The position numbers and the translations under genes were made by a program. A stretch of DNA of 64,000 bases from Limnoglobus roseus (GTDB lineage: Bacteria; Planctomycetota; Planctomycetia; Gemmatales; Gemmataceae): contig NZ_CP042425.1 in NCBI RefSeq assembly GCF_008254045.1, forward strand, positions 9,004,163-9,068,162. The letters run 5' to 3'. Shown piece by piece: positions 23,570 to 32,804 of this stretch. Position 1 is the first letter of the stretch; each line of letters opens with the position of its first letter. The notes below the pieces were generated by a model that had not been told where the DNA came from, made no database searches, and saw only the letters and a list, made by a program, of their open reading frames with translations.

Positions 23570-25171
23570 ATGATTCCGACGATTGCCTACGACGGCGGGG
23601 CGGCCACGGCCCTGCCGGCCACCCTGCCGCTGCCGGCGTCCAACGCGGGCGTGAAACTCGTTCAGGGCGAGGCTCCCGACGAGGCCCGCGAGTTCGACCG
23701 CCTGCTCGCCCGGCGGTTCGCGCGGGCGTGCTACGTCTTCCTCGTCGCGTACGCCGGGTTCCTGGCCCGCGATCTCGTCTTCTTCAACCGCGGCGGCGTC
23801 GAGTTCCAGCGGTACGTTCTCGCCGCCGGCGTCGTCCTCCAGGGCGGCCTCACGCTCGCCGTGCGGTTCGGCCGCGCGGCCTCACGCGGCCGGCGGAAGG
23901 TCGCCCAGTACGCCACGATCGTTCTCGCGTGGTTCGTCCTCGGCATCCTGCAGTACGACTTCCTCCGGTACGAAGTGACCCAGCCGGAAGTGCAAGCCGC
24001 CGACTGGTCCGCGACCGTCCAGATCACCGTGGCGAACACGAACTTCTTCCCGTGGTTCGCGCTGATCGCCGGCTACCCGGTCCTCGTGCCAATGTCCGGC
24101 CGGCGGGCCGCCGTCTTCGGCCTCGGCACGATGCTCATTCCCGTCCTCGTGACCGTCCTCGCCGCGTACACCATCCCGCCGTTGAACTGGAACCGCACGA
24201 TCTACATGCACATCCAGTACGCCGTCTGGGGGACCATCGGCACGTGCATCGCTGCTTACGGCGCGGCCCAGGCGGGAGCCTTGCGGAAGGAAGCGTTCGC
24301 GGCCAGACAGTTCGGCCAATACATTCTTCGCGAACGGCTCGGCGGCGGCGGCATGGGCGACGTGTTTCTCGCCGAACACCGCCTCTTGAAGCGGCCGAGC
24401 GTCATCAAGGTCATCCGCCAGGATCGCTCGGCCGACGCGAACCTGCTCGCCCGGTTCGAGCGCGAGGTGAAAATCCTCGCCACGCTCACGCACTGGAACA
24501 CCGTCGACGTTTATGACTACGGCCACACGCCCGAGGGCACGTTCTACTTCGTGATGGAGTACCTGCCGGGGGCAAACCTCGACGAACTGGTGAAGCGGCA
24601 CGGTCCCCTGCCGCCCGGCCGGGCCGTCTTCCTGATCGCACAAATCTGCCGCGGCCTGCGCGAAGCGCACGCCGGTGGGTTGATCCACCGCGACATCAAG
24701 CCGAGCAACATCATGGCGACGGAACGCGGCGGGTTGCAGGACGTGGCGAAGTTGCTCGACTTCGGCCTCGTCTTCGATCCCGGTCGACTGACCGATTCGG
24801 GCAAGCTCACGCACGAGACGACAATCCTGGGCACGCCGCATTACATGGCCCCGGAACAAGCCCGCGGCGAGGCAGTGGACGGTCGGAGTGACATCTACGC
24901 CCTCGGCGCGACGCTCTACTTTCTGCTGGCGGGCCGACCGCCGTTCGATCAGAAGGCGATCGTCGAAGTGCTGGCGGCCCACCTCACGGCCGTGCCGAAA
25001 CCGCTCTGCGACGTGAACGCGGCCCTCCCCGGCGACCTCAATGCGGTGGTTCTGCGGTGTCTGGCGAAAGCCCCGGCCGACCGCTTCGCGGACGTGCGAG
25101 AGTTGGAACTGGCCTTGCTCGGGTGTTCGTGTTCCACGGATTGGGACCACGAACGTGCCGCGGTGCCGTGA
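23570..25171 (+). CDS. Ser/Thr protein kinase with N-terminal six-helix membrane domain
   Basis: A 533-residue protein. Residues about 50-240 contain six predicted membrane helices (for example FLVAYAGFLARDLVFF, VLAAGVVLQGGLTLAVRF, ATIVLAWFVLGILQYDFL, GLGTMLIPVLVTVLAAYTI). The kinase domain follows at about 251-515: glycine loop LGGGGMGDVFLAE (258-270), ATP lysine VIKVI at Lys280, HRDIKPSN (373-380), DFG (397-399) and APE (427-429). All catalytic residues are present. In the commoner bacterial arrangement the kinase is N-terminal and a sensor follows the membrane helix; here the order is reversed. It phosphorylates Ser/Thr in response to a membrane signal that is not identified. The next plus gene follows after 132 bases. 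Confidence 0.92.
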   Translation: MIPTIAYDGGAATALPATLPLPASNAGVKLVQGEAPDEAREFDRLLARRFARACYVFLVAYAGFLARDLVFFNRGGVEFQRYVLAAGVVLQGGLTLAVRFGRAASRGRRKVAQYATIVLAWFVLGILQYDFLRYEVTQPEVQAADWSATVQITVANTNFFPWFALIAGYPVLVPMSGRRAAVFGLGTMLIPVLVTVLAAYTIPPLNWNRTIYMHIQYAVWGTIGTCIAAYGAAQAGALRKEAFAARQFGQYILRERLGGGGMGDVFLAEHRLLKRPSVIKVIRQDRSADANLLARFEREVKILATLTHWNTVDVYDYGHTPEGTFYFVMEYLPGANLDELVKRHGPLPPGRAVFLIAQICRGLREAHAGGLIHRDIKPSNIMATERGGLQDVAKLLDFGLVFDPGRLTDSGKLTHETTILGTPHYMAPEQARGEAVDGRSDIYALGATLYFLLAGRPPFDQKAIVEVLAAHLTAVPKPLCDVNAALPGDLNAVVLRCLAKAPADRFADVRELELALLGCSCSTDWDHERAAVP

Positions 25172-25303
25172 ACTCTGGCGTCGGTATGATTGAATCCGCC
25201 GAGAGAACGCCGGGTCGTTGGCACGGGCGCTGCACTGCACCGATTGTTCCGATTCTTCCGCCAATCCGATCACACAACCACGATCCACAGCCGAGGCCGG
25301 GCT

Positions 25304-25837
25304 ATGTTGCAGAACCGACTCAATCGGAAGATGGTCAGCGTCGTCTTCCGCGACCACGACGCCTCTGAAGAAGCCTTCGCGTTCCTGTACGACTGTGGCT
25401 ACAACGACAATGAGATCAACGTGTTAATGTCCGACGAGCACCACGCCGATGCGCTCGTCCGTCGAGACCCACACCGCTACCACGCCGGGACTTACGCCAC
25501 CGAAGGGATGGGCGTCGGCGGGGCCATCGGCACCGCCATCGGCGCGTCGATCATGGCCGTGGTCACCCTCGGCAGCGTCACCATCCCCGGCCTCGGGTTC
25601 CTCATCGCTGGGCCGATCGTGGCCGCGCTCGCGGGCGGCGGTGCGGGGGCCGTGACCGGCGGGTTGGTCGGCCGGTTGATCGGGGCCGGCATGACGGAAC
25701 AAAATGCGCACGCCTACGACGCGGCGTTGCGCGAGGGCGGCGTGGCGATCGGCGTTTACCCGCACAACTGTGCGGAAGCGGAAAAGATCCGAGAGCGGTT
25801 CGCCGCCCTCGGTGGCGAAAACGTCTGCTACTGCTGA
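25304..25837 (+). CDS. Glycine-rich hydrophobic protein, possible general-stress (GSP17M-like) membrane protein
   Basis: A 177-residue protein from the ATG at 25304 (alternative start at 25331). The N-terminal 60 residues are soluble (SVVFRDHDASEEAFAFLYDC), followed by a glycine-zipper hydrophobic region (GVGGAIGTAIGASIMAVVTL, then GAGAVTGGLVGRLIGAGMTE) and a soluble tail ending ALGGENVCYC. This resembles YflT/GSP17M-type stress proteins, which pair a small soluble domain with a glycine-rich membrane insertion. Its 3-prime end overlaps the convergent carbonic-anhydrase gene by 10 bases. Confidence 0.6.
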   Translation: MLQNRLNRKMVSVVFRDHDASEEAFAFLYDCGYNDNEINVLMSDEHHADALVRRDPHRYHAGTYATEGMGVGGAIGTAIGASIMAVVTLGSVTIPGLGFLIAGPIVAALAGGGAGAVTGGLVGRLIGAGMTEQNAHAYDAALREGGVAIGVYPHNCAEAEKIRERFAALGGENVCYC

Positions 25838-28086
25838 GCGAGCGATCCGGCGGGAGGGGTGAGGAACTCAATGGCCCCCGTTGCCACGTCATACATCGCC
25901 CCGACGATCACAATCTTTCCTTCCCGAACCAACTCCGCGAGAGTCCGACTTTGGGCCGTCATTTCCCGGACGCCGTTGACCACGTTCAGGCGCGCGACCT
26001 CGTTGACTAACGCTTGCTTGTCCGCGGGGGAGAGTCCGTTCAGGTTTTGGCACATCGTCGGATCGACAATGGCCTTCTGAATGTCTCCGACAACATGGTG
26101 GATGTGCTGACACCCCGTGGCTTCCGCTGGCGATTGGTGCGAACAGGCCAAGTTGACGGCCGCCGTCACGGCCCCGCACCGGGTATGGCCCATCACGACG
26201 ACGAGTTTCGCCCCGGCCACGGCGGTACCGTACTCAATACTCCCCAGGGCCTTGCGACTCGTCACGTTCCCGGCCAACCGGACGCTAAAGATGTCCCCCA
26301 TGCCCAGGTCGAAGATCAGCTCCGCCGGCGTCCGCGAGTCGATGCAACTGAGGACGACGGCGAGCGGGTGCTGCCCGGCCGCGGTCGCGTGGACTTGCCG
26401 GCCCAAGTCGCGGGTGAGCCGGTGCCCGGTCAGGAACCGTTCGTTGCCGTCCTTGAGAAGTTGGAGCACCTGCGGCGGGGACAGCGCCGATTGAATCTCG
26501 CGCGTCGAGTAGTCCACGTACTGCGTCTGGTCGCGCAACAGCGGGTACCGGTCGCGGAAGCCAACGAGGCTCACTTCGACGCCGCGGGCCGGGGCGGTTA
26601 CTTCCTTGAAATCGAGGATCAAGCCGAGCACGTCGGGGTCGATGTAGTCGGTGGCCTGCGCGTCGAGGAGAACGTGCCCGCCGGCGGGCACTTCGTCGAG
26701 CGCCCGGGCGATGGCCGCCCGGTTGAGGAAGCTGACCTGATTCGCGAGTTCGATGCGAACGACTTCCCCGCCCAGGTGCTTCTCGACCACGCGGCGGATT
26801 GGCCGGCGGACGTTGCTCCGCAGGATGAACCCGATGCCAGTGCCCAGGCCGATCAGCACGCCGATCAAAAGGTCCGTGAGCACGATGGCCACGACCGTCA
26901 CCACGAACGGGACGAACTGGTTCCAGCCTTCCCTCCACATCTGCCGGCCGATTTTCGGGCTAGCGAGTTTGACGCCGGTGGTGAACAAGATCGCCGCCAG
27001 ACACGAGATCGGGATGAGGTTCAGGTACGCGGGCAGAAACGCCACGCTCACGAACAACAGCGCCCCGTGGACGACGGCCGACAGTTTCGTCCGGCTCCCG
27101 GCGTTGATGTTCACCGAACTCCGCACGATCACCGACGAGATCGGTAGCCCACCGACGAGGCCGCCGAGAAAATTGCCGACGCCCTGGGCGAGGAGTTCGC
27201 GGTTCGGCGGCGAGTTCCGCTGCTGCGGGTCGATCTTGTCAACGGCTTCGAGGTTCAACAGCGTTTCCAGGGTCGCGACGCCGGCGATCGTCAACGCGGC
27301 GATGTAGACGGCCGGGTTGGCCCACTGGAAGAAATCGGCCGATTGGAACTCGCCCAACAATTCCTGGAACGAGGCCGTCACCTTCACCTGCACCAAGTGC
27401 GTCGGCTCGATCAGCCAGCCCTTGCCGAAGCCGGCGAGAACCCGACTCGCCCCGACCCCGAACAAGACCACGGCCAACGGGGCGGGGAACGACGAGCGCT
27501 TCAAGAACGAAACGCGCGACCACAGGACGAGGATGATCGTGGACAGAATCCCGATCAGGGCCGCACCGGGGTGGATGTCTTCGAGCAACTCGATCAGTTC
27601 CGAGAACGTGTTCCGGTGGTCCGGCTGTTCGAAGGACATTTCCCCTTCCGGGTCCGGGTCGTGGCCGACGACGTGGGGCAATTGCTTGAGAATGAGGATG
27701 ACACCGATGGCCGCCAACAGTCCCTTAATGACGTTCGACGGGAAGAACGCGGCCAGGAAGCCCAGGCGAGCGCACCCCAGGGCGATCTGAATCAAGCCCG
27801 CGACCGCGAGGGCCAGCAGGAACGTCTGGAACGATCCGAGGATGGCGATCTGTGCGGCCACGACGGCGATCAACCCCGGCGACGGGCCGCTGACGCTCGT
27901 TTGGGACCCGCTCAACAGGCCGACGACGATGCCGCCGATCACGCCCGCTACGAGGCCCGAGAACAGCGGCGCGTTGGCCGCCAGCGAAACGCCGAGGCAC
28001 AGGGGAAGTGCGACAAAAAAGACGACTAACCCGGCCGTCAGGTCGCGCGGGAGTGTCGTGGAGATCCGTTCCGGGGTTGGCGGCAT
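25828..28086 (-). CDS. SulP anion transporter fused to a beta-carbonic anhydrase
   Basis: A 752-residue fusion. Residues 1-425 are a SulP-type transporter with multiple helices (LTAGLVVFFVALPLCLGVSL, then GPSPGLIAVVAAQIAILGSF, GGLVGGLPISSVIVRSSVNI). A STAS-like region follows at about 430-525 (HVLLDAQATDYIDPDVLG). Residues about 535-752 are a beta-carbonic anhydrase with zinc ligands Cys581 (CIDSR, Asp583/Arg585), His634 and Cys637 (HTRCG). The fusion would couple bicarbonate uptake to CO2/HCO3- interconversion, a known architecture. The start is MPPTPERIST at 28086; an upstream extension lacks conserved sequence. The gene ends within the convergent stress-like gene, so the two transcripts collide at their tails. 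Confidence 0.93.
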   Translation of the reverse strand: MPPTPERISTTLPRDLTAGLVVFFVALPLCLGVSLAANAPLFSGLVAGVIGGIVVGLLSGSQTSVSGPSPGLIAVVAAQIAILGSFQTFLLALAVAGLIQIALGCARLGFLAAFFPSNVIKGLLAAIGVILILKQLPHVVGHDPDPEGEMSFEQPDHRNTFSELIELLEDIHPGAALIGILSTIILVLWSRVSFLKRSSFPAPLAVVLFGVGASRVLAGFGKGWLIEPTHLVQVKVTASFQELLGEFQSADFFQWANPAVYIAALTIAGVATLETLLNLEAVDKIDPQQRNSPPNRELLAQGVGNFLGGLVGGLPISSVIVRSSVNINAGSRTKLSAVVHGALLFVSVAFLPAYLNLIPISCLAAILFTTGVKLASPKIGRQMWREGWNQFVPFVVTVVAIVLTDLLIGVLIGLGTGIGFILRSNVRRPIRRVVEKHLGGEVVRIELANQVSFLNRAAIARALDEVPAGGHVLLDAQATDYIDPDVLGLILDFKEVTAPARGVEVSLVGFRDRYPLLRDQTQYVDYSTREIQSALSPPQVLQLLKDGNERFLTGHRLTRDLGRQVHATAAGQHPLAVVLSCIDSRTPAELIFDLGMGDIFSVRLAGNVTSRKALGSIEYGTAVAGAKLVVVMGHTRCGAVTAAVNLACSHQSPAEATGCQHIHHVVGDIQKAIVDPTMCQNLNGLSPADKQALVNEVARLNVVNGVREMTAQSRTLAELVREGKIVIVGAMYDVATGAIEFLTPPAGSLAQQ

Positions 28087-28496
28087 GCGTGCGCCCTCCG
28101 CAAGTGCGTGGTGAGATTGTTCGGCGTTTCCGGCTCGAAACGAACGAGCGGAAACGCTCCTCCACCGCATCGTGAGAAGCGCGCACGGCGACCGGACTGG
28201 GCGTAGATCGGGGGCGGCCTTTCTACGGCGGAGAGTTCACGTTAGTCATTCCCCACGGTGCGACCACCCTGGCACCAGCCGGACGTGTTGATGAACCCGG
28301 TGGTGCCCCTGACGGCCGCGTGTGGCGGAATCGACTCACCATCTACGCCCCGACCGCCACGTTGGTTCGCACGCGGGTGAATCTCCCGGCCGAACTTCGT
28401 CTCGCCCCATTCGAATCTGACGTCCCACCGTTGCCCCGCCCGTATAACTTGTCAACTCTCCCCACGACCCGAACCCGCCCGGCCAGGGAGCCGCGT
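28087..28496. other. Divergent intergenic region, 410 bp
   Basis: It lies between the SulP-carbonic anhydrase gene (minus) and the YbaL-like antiporter gene (plus). The antiporter start has AGGGAG about 7 bases upstream. No RNA gene, riboswitch or clear promoter was seen; an incomplete complementary pair around 28268-28312 is too weak to call. Confidence 0.4.
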
Positions 28497-30275
28497 ATGC
28501 ACAACCTCGAATTTGTTCTGTCCCTGACGACCGCACTGGCGGCGGCCCTGGCGCTCGGCTACGGCACCCACCGCCTCGGTCTGTCGCCGATCGTTGGCTA
28601 CCTGTTGGCCGGTGTTGCCGTCGGGCCGCACACGCCCGGCTTGGTCGCCGACGTGAAACTCGCTGAGCAACTCGCCGAGATCGGCGTCATCCTGCTGATG
28701 TTCGGCGTCGGGCTGCACTTCCACGTGGACGAACTCCTCGCCGTGAAGCGGGTGGCCGTGCCGGGGGCGATGGTGCAGTGCCTGTTCGCCGCCCTCCTCG
28801 GCACGATCGTCGGCAAGGCGTTCGGTTGGAGTTGGCCCGCGAGCGCCGTCTTCGGCCTGTCGATCTCGTTCGCGAGTACCGTGGTACTGACCCGCGTCCT
28901 CGGCGAGAGTCACGACCTGCACACGTCGCTCGGCCACATCGCCGTCGGCTGGCTGATCGTGCAAGACCTGTTCGCCGTGATCGTGCTCGTTCTGCTGCCG
29001 GCTTTCTTCGGGGAAGAAGCCGTCGAAGTGTCGAAACTGCCGCTCATCCTCGGACTCGCCGCGGCGAAGGTCGGCGTGCTGGTCGTGACGGTGCTGCTGG
29101 CCGGGGGGCGGCTCGTGCCGTGGCTGTTGCGGTACGTCGCCGCGACGCGGTCGCGCGAACTCTTCACGCTCACGATCCTGGTCGTGGCCCTCGGCATCGC
29201 AGTCGGGTCGGCGACGTTCTTCGGCGTGTCGATGGCCCTCGGCGCGTTCCTCGCCGGGATGGTCGTCGGCCGGTCCGACTTCAGCGTGCGGGCCGCGACG
29301 GAAGCCCTCCCGATGCGGGACGCCTTCGCCGTGCTGTTCTTCGTCTCGGCCGGGATGCTGTTTAACCCGGCGCTCATCGTGCAGTCGCCGCTGCTGGTCC
29401 TCTCGGCCCTGGCCGTGGTCCTCGTCGGCACGCCGCTGGTCACGCTGGCGGTCGTGCTGTTGCGCGGCTACCCCGTCGCCACCGCGGTCGGGTTGGCCCT
29501 GTCGCTGACGCAGATCGGCGAGTTCTCGTTCATCCTCGCGGCCATGGGAAAGGAATTGAAACTCCTGCCCGACGAGGCGACGCAGACGATCGTGGCGGTG
29601 GCCCTGGTGACGATCTCGCTGAACCCGCTCATCTACCGGCTGGCCGATTCGATAACCGCGTGGGCCGGGCGAAAGCCGCACCTGTGGCGGTGGCTGGCGG
29701 CGGGGCCGAAGCAAGACCTGCCGGACGGGCCGAAGCCGAGTGCGGTGGACCCCGAACACCGCGCGGTCGTGGTCGGCTACGGGCCGGTCGGGCGGACGGT
29801 GTCCCGGTTGCTCCGCGAGAACGAGATCGAGCCGACGGTGATCGAGATGAACATCGAGACGGTGCGAACCCTCCGTTCGCAGAACGTCCCGGCCGTCTAC
29901 GGCGACGCGGCCCACCTGGAAACGCTGAAGGAGGCGAAGGTCGGCGAGGCGGGGAGCCTGATCTTGAGTTCGTCCGGCATGAAGGGCACCGAGGAGGTGG
30001 TCCGGCTGGCCCGCGAGTTGAACCCGAAGATCCGCGTGCTGGCCCGGTCGAGCTACGTCCGCGAGTTGAGCGCGATCCAGGAGGCGGGGGCCGAGGTCGT
30101 CTTCTCCGGCGAGGGGGAAGTTGCCATCGCCCTGACGGAAGCGATCCTCCAGCAACTCGGGGCCACGCCCGAGCAGATCGACCGCGAGCGGGCGCGCGTG
30201 CGGGCCGACTTGGTAGTGATCCGCAAAGACGAAACGCCCCGCACGACCGACGGCACGGCGCAGCCGTCGTTGTGA
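28497..30275 (+). CDS. YbaL/KefB-type cation:proton antiporter with TrkA-N domain
   Basis: A 592-residue membrane protein of the CPA2 family. The N-terminal part, about residues 1-390, holds roughly 12 helices and matches YbaL closely: RLGLSPIVGYLLAGVAVGPH, then LAEIGVILLMFGVGLHFHV, then HIAVGWLIVQDLFAVIVLVL, then ALGAFLAGMVVGRSDFSVRA, then TQIGEFSFILAAMGKEL. The C-terminal part holds a Rossmann TrkA-N domain (VVVGYGPVGRTVSRLLREN, then VYGDAAHLETLKEAKVG). It is predicted to exchange K+ or Na+ for protons under nucleotide control. It is followed by the OYE gene 93 bases downstream. Confidence 0.93.
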   Translation: MHNLEFVLSLTTALAAALALGYGTHRLGLSPIVGYLLAGVAVGPHTPGLVADVKLAEQLAEIGVILLMFGVGLHFHVDELLAVKRVAVPGAMVQCLFAALLGTIVGKAFGWSWPASAVFGLSISFASTVVLTRVLGESHDLHTSLGHIAVGWLIVQDLFAVIVLVLLPAFFGEEAVEVSKLPLILGLAAAKVGVLVVTVLLAGGRLVPWLLRYVAATRSRELFTLTILVVALGIAVGSATFFGVSMALGAFLAGMVVGRSDFSVRAATEALPMRDAFAVLFFVSAGMLFNPALIVQSPLLVLSALAVVLVGTPLVTLAVVLLRGYPVATAVGLALSLTQIGEFSFILAAMGKELKLLPDEATQTIVAVALVTISLNPLIYRLADSITAWAGRKPHLWRWLAAGPKQDLPDGPKPSAVDPEHRAVVVGYGPVGRTVSRLLRENEIEPTVIEMNIETVRTLRSQNVPAVYGDAAHLETLKEAKVGEAGSLILSSSGMKGTEEVVRLARELNPKIRVLARSSYVRELSAIQEAGAEVVFSGEGEVAIALTEAILQQLGATPEQIDRERARVRADLVVIRKDETPRTTDGTAQPSL

Positions 30276-30368
30276 CGGCGGGGGACAAACGCTCGCGTTC
30301 CTGCAACATTCGCCACCCGCGGCGGTATCCTCCCGCGTCCTCTCCGCCCTCCTTCGGATGAACGGGTC

Positions 30369-31442
30369 ATGCACACGAGCAAGCTCTTCGAACCGCTGTC
30401 GCTCCGGTCGGTCACGCTGCGGAACCGCATCGGCGTCTCGCCGATGTGCCAGTACAGTTGCGACGACGGATTCCCGACCGATTGGCACCTCGTTCACCTC
30501 GGCTCGCGGGCCGTCGGCGGGGCGGGATTGGTCATGGTGGAAGCGACGGCCGTCGCCGCGGAAGGCCGCATCTCGCCGAGCGACGCCGGCATCTGGAAGG
30601 ACGAGCACACGGCCGCGTGGAAGCGGATTGCGGAGTTCATCGCCGCACAGGGGGCGGTGCCCGCGATGCAACTGGCCCACGCCGGCTGGAAGGCGTCCAC
30701 CGATGCCCCGTGGCTGGGCGGCAAGGCCGTTTCCCCCGAACGCGGCGGATGGCAACCCGTCGGCGTCGGCAACAAGCCGTTCGCAGCCGACTACCCCACG
30801 CCACGGCAACTGACCGTTGCCGAACTCGACGCCCTGTGTGCCGCGTGGCAAAGCGCGACCCGCCGGGCGCTCGCCGCGGGCTTCAAGCTCATCGAGGTTC
30901 ACGCGGCCCACGGCTATCTCTTCCACAGCTTCCTCTCGCCGGTCTCGAACACGCGGACCGATGAGTACGGCGGTTCCTTCGAGAACCGCACGCGGCTCTT
31001 GCTGCGGGTCGTGAAGGAAGTGCGGGGGATCGTGCCGAAGGAACTGCCGCTCGCGGTACGGCTGTCGTGCAGCGACTGGATCGACGGCGGGTGGACGATC
31101 GACGACTCGGTCCGGCTGTCGAAGGAACTGCGGGAATTCGGCGTGGACCTGATCGACTGTAGTTCCGGCGGCATCTCGCCGACGGCCAAAATCCCGGTCG
31201 GCCCCGGCTACCAGACGGCGTTCGCCGCCCATATTCGGCAGCAAGCCCACGTCCCGACGGCCTCCGTGGGCATGATTACGGAAGCCCATCAGGCGGAAAC
31301 GATTCTGCGAACGGAGCAGGCTGACGTGGTGTTACTCGCCCGTGAGTTGCTCCGGGACCCGTACTGGCCGCGGACCGCCGCGGCCGCGCTCGGCGACAAG
31401 CCCGAAGGGTGGACGCCGACGCAGTACGCCCGGGCATGGTGA
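30369..31442 (+). CDS. namA: NADH:flavin oxidoreductase, Old Yellow Enzyme family (YqjM-like)
   Basis: A 357-residue TIM-barrel FMN enzyme that reduces activated alkenes using NAD(P)H. The N-terminus SLRSVTLRNRIGVSPMCQYS carries the Cys of the thermophilic-like/YqjM class. Other motifs are HLGSRAVGGAGLVMVEATAV, AAHGYLFHSFLSPVSNTRTD, YGGSFENRTRLLLRVVKEVR, and VPTASVGMITEAHQAETILR. The C-terminal DPYWPRTAAAAL is typical. It ends 5 bases before the stop of the convergent thioredoxin-like gene. Confidence 0.92.
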   Translation: MHTSKLFEPLSLRSVTLRNRIGVSPMCQYSCDDGFPTDWHLVHLGSRAVGGAGLVMVEATAVAAEGRISPSDAGIWKDEHTAAWKRIAEFIAAQGAVPAMQLAHAGWKASTDAPWLGGKAVSPERGGWQPVGVGNKPFAADYPTPRQLTVAELDALCAAWQSATRRALAAGFKLIEVHAAHGYLFHSFLSPVSNTRTDEYGGSFENRTRLLLRVVKEVRGIVPKELPLAVRLSCSDWIDGGWTIDDSVRLSKELREFGVDLIDCSSGGISPTAKIPVGPGYQTAFAAHIRQQAHVPTASVGMITEAHQAETILRTEQADVVLLARELLRDPYWPRTAAAALGDKPEGWTPTQYARAW

Positions 31443-31446
31443 GGCG

Positions 31447-32004
31447 CTACTTGCCCTTCGGGGCGGCTTCCTTGAGTAACTCGTCGACCTGCGCGGTCAT
31501 GCTCTTGTACCCGGCGTCGCCGAGTTCGCCCTCCCACCGGTAGCGGACGTTGCCGGCCTTGTCCACGAGGTACACGCACGGCCAGTAACGGTTGCCCCAC
31601 GCCTGCCACGTCTTCAAGTCGTTGTCCACGGCGATGGCGAACGTCAGCTTATTCTTCTTGGCCCGCTCCTTGATGCGGGCCACGTCCTTCTCGGCGTCGA
31701 ACTCCGGCGTGTGGACGCCAACCATGACCAGACTCTTCTCGTCCTTGTACTTGTCCTGCCAGGCGACGTAGTGCGGGTAGTTGTGGATGCAGTTGATGCA
31801 CCCGTTCGTCCAGAAGTGGACGATCATCACCTTCCCCTTCTGGTCGGCGACTTTGATTTCCTTGGCGTTCACCCACTCCGTGATGCCGGTGAACTCCGGG
31901 GCGGGGATCACCTTGTCCTTCTTGTCCTCACCGCGGCCGAGGGCCACCCACGCGCAGAGGCCCAGCACCAGAAGCGTCCTCGTCAGAAACAGTTTGACGT
32001 TCAT
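31447..32004 (-). CDS. Exported thioredoxin-like (TlpA/DipZ-type) protein
   Basis: A 185-residue protein with an N-terminal signal (MNVKLFLTRTLLVLGLCAWV). The thioredoxin fold is shown by GKVMIVHFWTNGCINCIHNY with redox pair Cys69-Cys72 (WTNGCINC), then YKDEKSLVMVGVHTPEFDAE and NRYWPCVYLVDKAGNVRYRW with a cis-proline-like WP. It probably acts on disulfides or cytochrome maturation at the envelope. It is transcribed after the molybdenum oxidoreductase, 26 bases away, and may assist that enzyme. Confidence 0.88.
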   Translation of the reverse strand: MNVKLFLTRTLLVLGLCAWVALGRGEDKKDKVIPAPEFTGITEWVNAKEIKVADQKGKVMIVHFWTNGCINCIHNYPHYVAWQDKYKDEKSLVMVGVHTPEFDAEKDVARIKERAKKNKLTFAIAVDNDLKTWQAWGNRYWPCVYLVDKAGNVRYRWEGELGDAGYKSMTAQVDELLKEAAPKGK

Positions 32005-32030
32005 CGTCGCTCCCCCCGGGAAGAATCCGC

Positions 32031-32804
32031 TCACAGCCCAGCGTGCCAGTCGTACCCGCGCTCGGCCCAGTAGTCGGCCGGGCGGTCGTCTTCGAACCGG
32101 ATCGTGTTCAGCCACTTGATGTTCTTGATGCCGTACTTCACGGTGATGATGAGCCGGAGCGGGCCGCCGTGGTCCGGGGACAACGCCGCCCCGTTCATGC
32201 GGTCGCACAGGAGCGTCTGCGGGTGCAAGGCGCTCGGCGTGTCGAGGCTGACGTAGTACGCCCGGTCCGGGGTGGCGAACGAGACGTACGGGTGCCACAC
32301 ACCGTCGGTCCGCCGGCCGAGTCGGTGGGCGGTCACAAAATCGGCCAGCCGCACGCCGCCCCAGGTGACGATCTGGCTCCAGCCCTCGATGCACTTGAAC
32401 TCGGTCGTCATCTCGACCCGCGGCAGCCCGGCGAGGTCGGCCAGCCGGAACACGCGATCGACCCAATTGGGTTGCGAGGTCGTCACCGTCCACGCGGCCG
32501 GGTCGGTATTGCCGGGTTGCCCGACGGGGCCGTTCAGCTTCATGTCGCCGGCCCGGTTGGCCGGGAATTCCGGGGCCAGGCCGTCACTTCCCCAGAGCCG
32601 TTCGTTGAACCGCTGCACGGACCGCAACGGCCACGAAATGCCGTCGACTTTCGACCGCGTGCGCAGCCACGTCCACCCCAGGAAGCCGCCCGCAGCCGCG
32701 ATGCCGCCGCGAACGAACCCGCGGCGGGTCAGGCGGCGCATCGCCGCATCGGGGGCAGCACTTCCCGACGGTTCAGGAAGCGGCGACGGGTTCGGGTCGG
32801 ACAT
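32031..32804 (-). CDS. Tat-exported molybdopterin oxidoreductase, sulfite-oxidase/MsrP-like
   Basis: A 257-residue protein with a twin-arginine signal (RRLTRRGFVRGGIAAAGGF). The core resembles the sulfite-oxidase-type molybdopterin domain: EMTTEFKCIEGWSQIVTWGG, with Cys138 as the predicted Mo ligand, then VSFATPDRAYYVSLDTPSAL and KYGIKNIKWLNTIRFED. It lacks a dimerisation domain and is short, like the MsrPQ methionine sulfoxide reductase catalytic subunit. The next upstream gene is a membrane cytochrome b, and the frames overlap by 32 bases, supporting a two-subunit membrane-linked reductase or oxidase. Confidence 0.88.
   Translation of the reverse strand: MSDPNPSPLPEPSGSAAPDAAMRRLTRRGFVRGGIAAAGGFLGWTWLRTRSKVDGISWPLRSVQRFNERLWGSDGLAPEFPANRAGDMKLNGPVGQPGNTDPAAWTVTTSQPNWVDRVFRLADLAGLPRVEMTTEFKCIEGWSQIVTWGGVRLADFVTAHRLGRRTDGVWHPYVSFATPDRAYYVSLDTPSALHPQTLLCDRMNGAALSPDHGGPLRLIITVKYGIKNIKWLNTIRFEDDRPADYWAERGYDWHAGL

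Noticed and set aside
26014..27147. Plus-strand frame opposite the SulP-carbonic anhydrase gene
   Set aside because: A shadow frame of a strongly supported gene with the typical biased composition.
28268..28312. Inverted repeat in the divergent gap before the antiporter gene
   Set aside because: Only a six-base match with mismatches, insufficient to call an operator or hairpin.
28452..31289. Very long minus-strand open frame opposite the antiporter and OYE genes
   Set aside because: It is a codon-bias shadow in GC-rich DNA: arginine- and glycine-rich, no family features, and fully opposite two well-supported genes.
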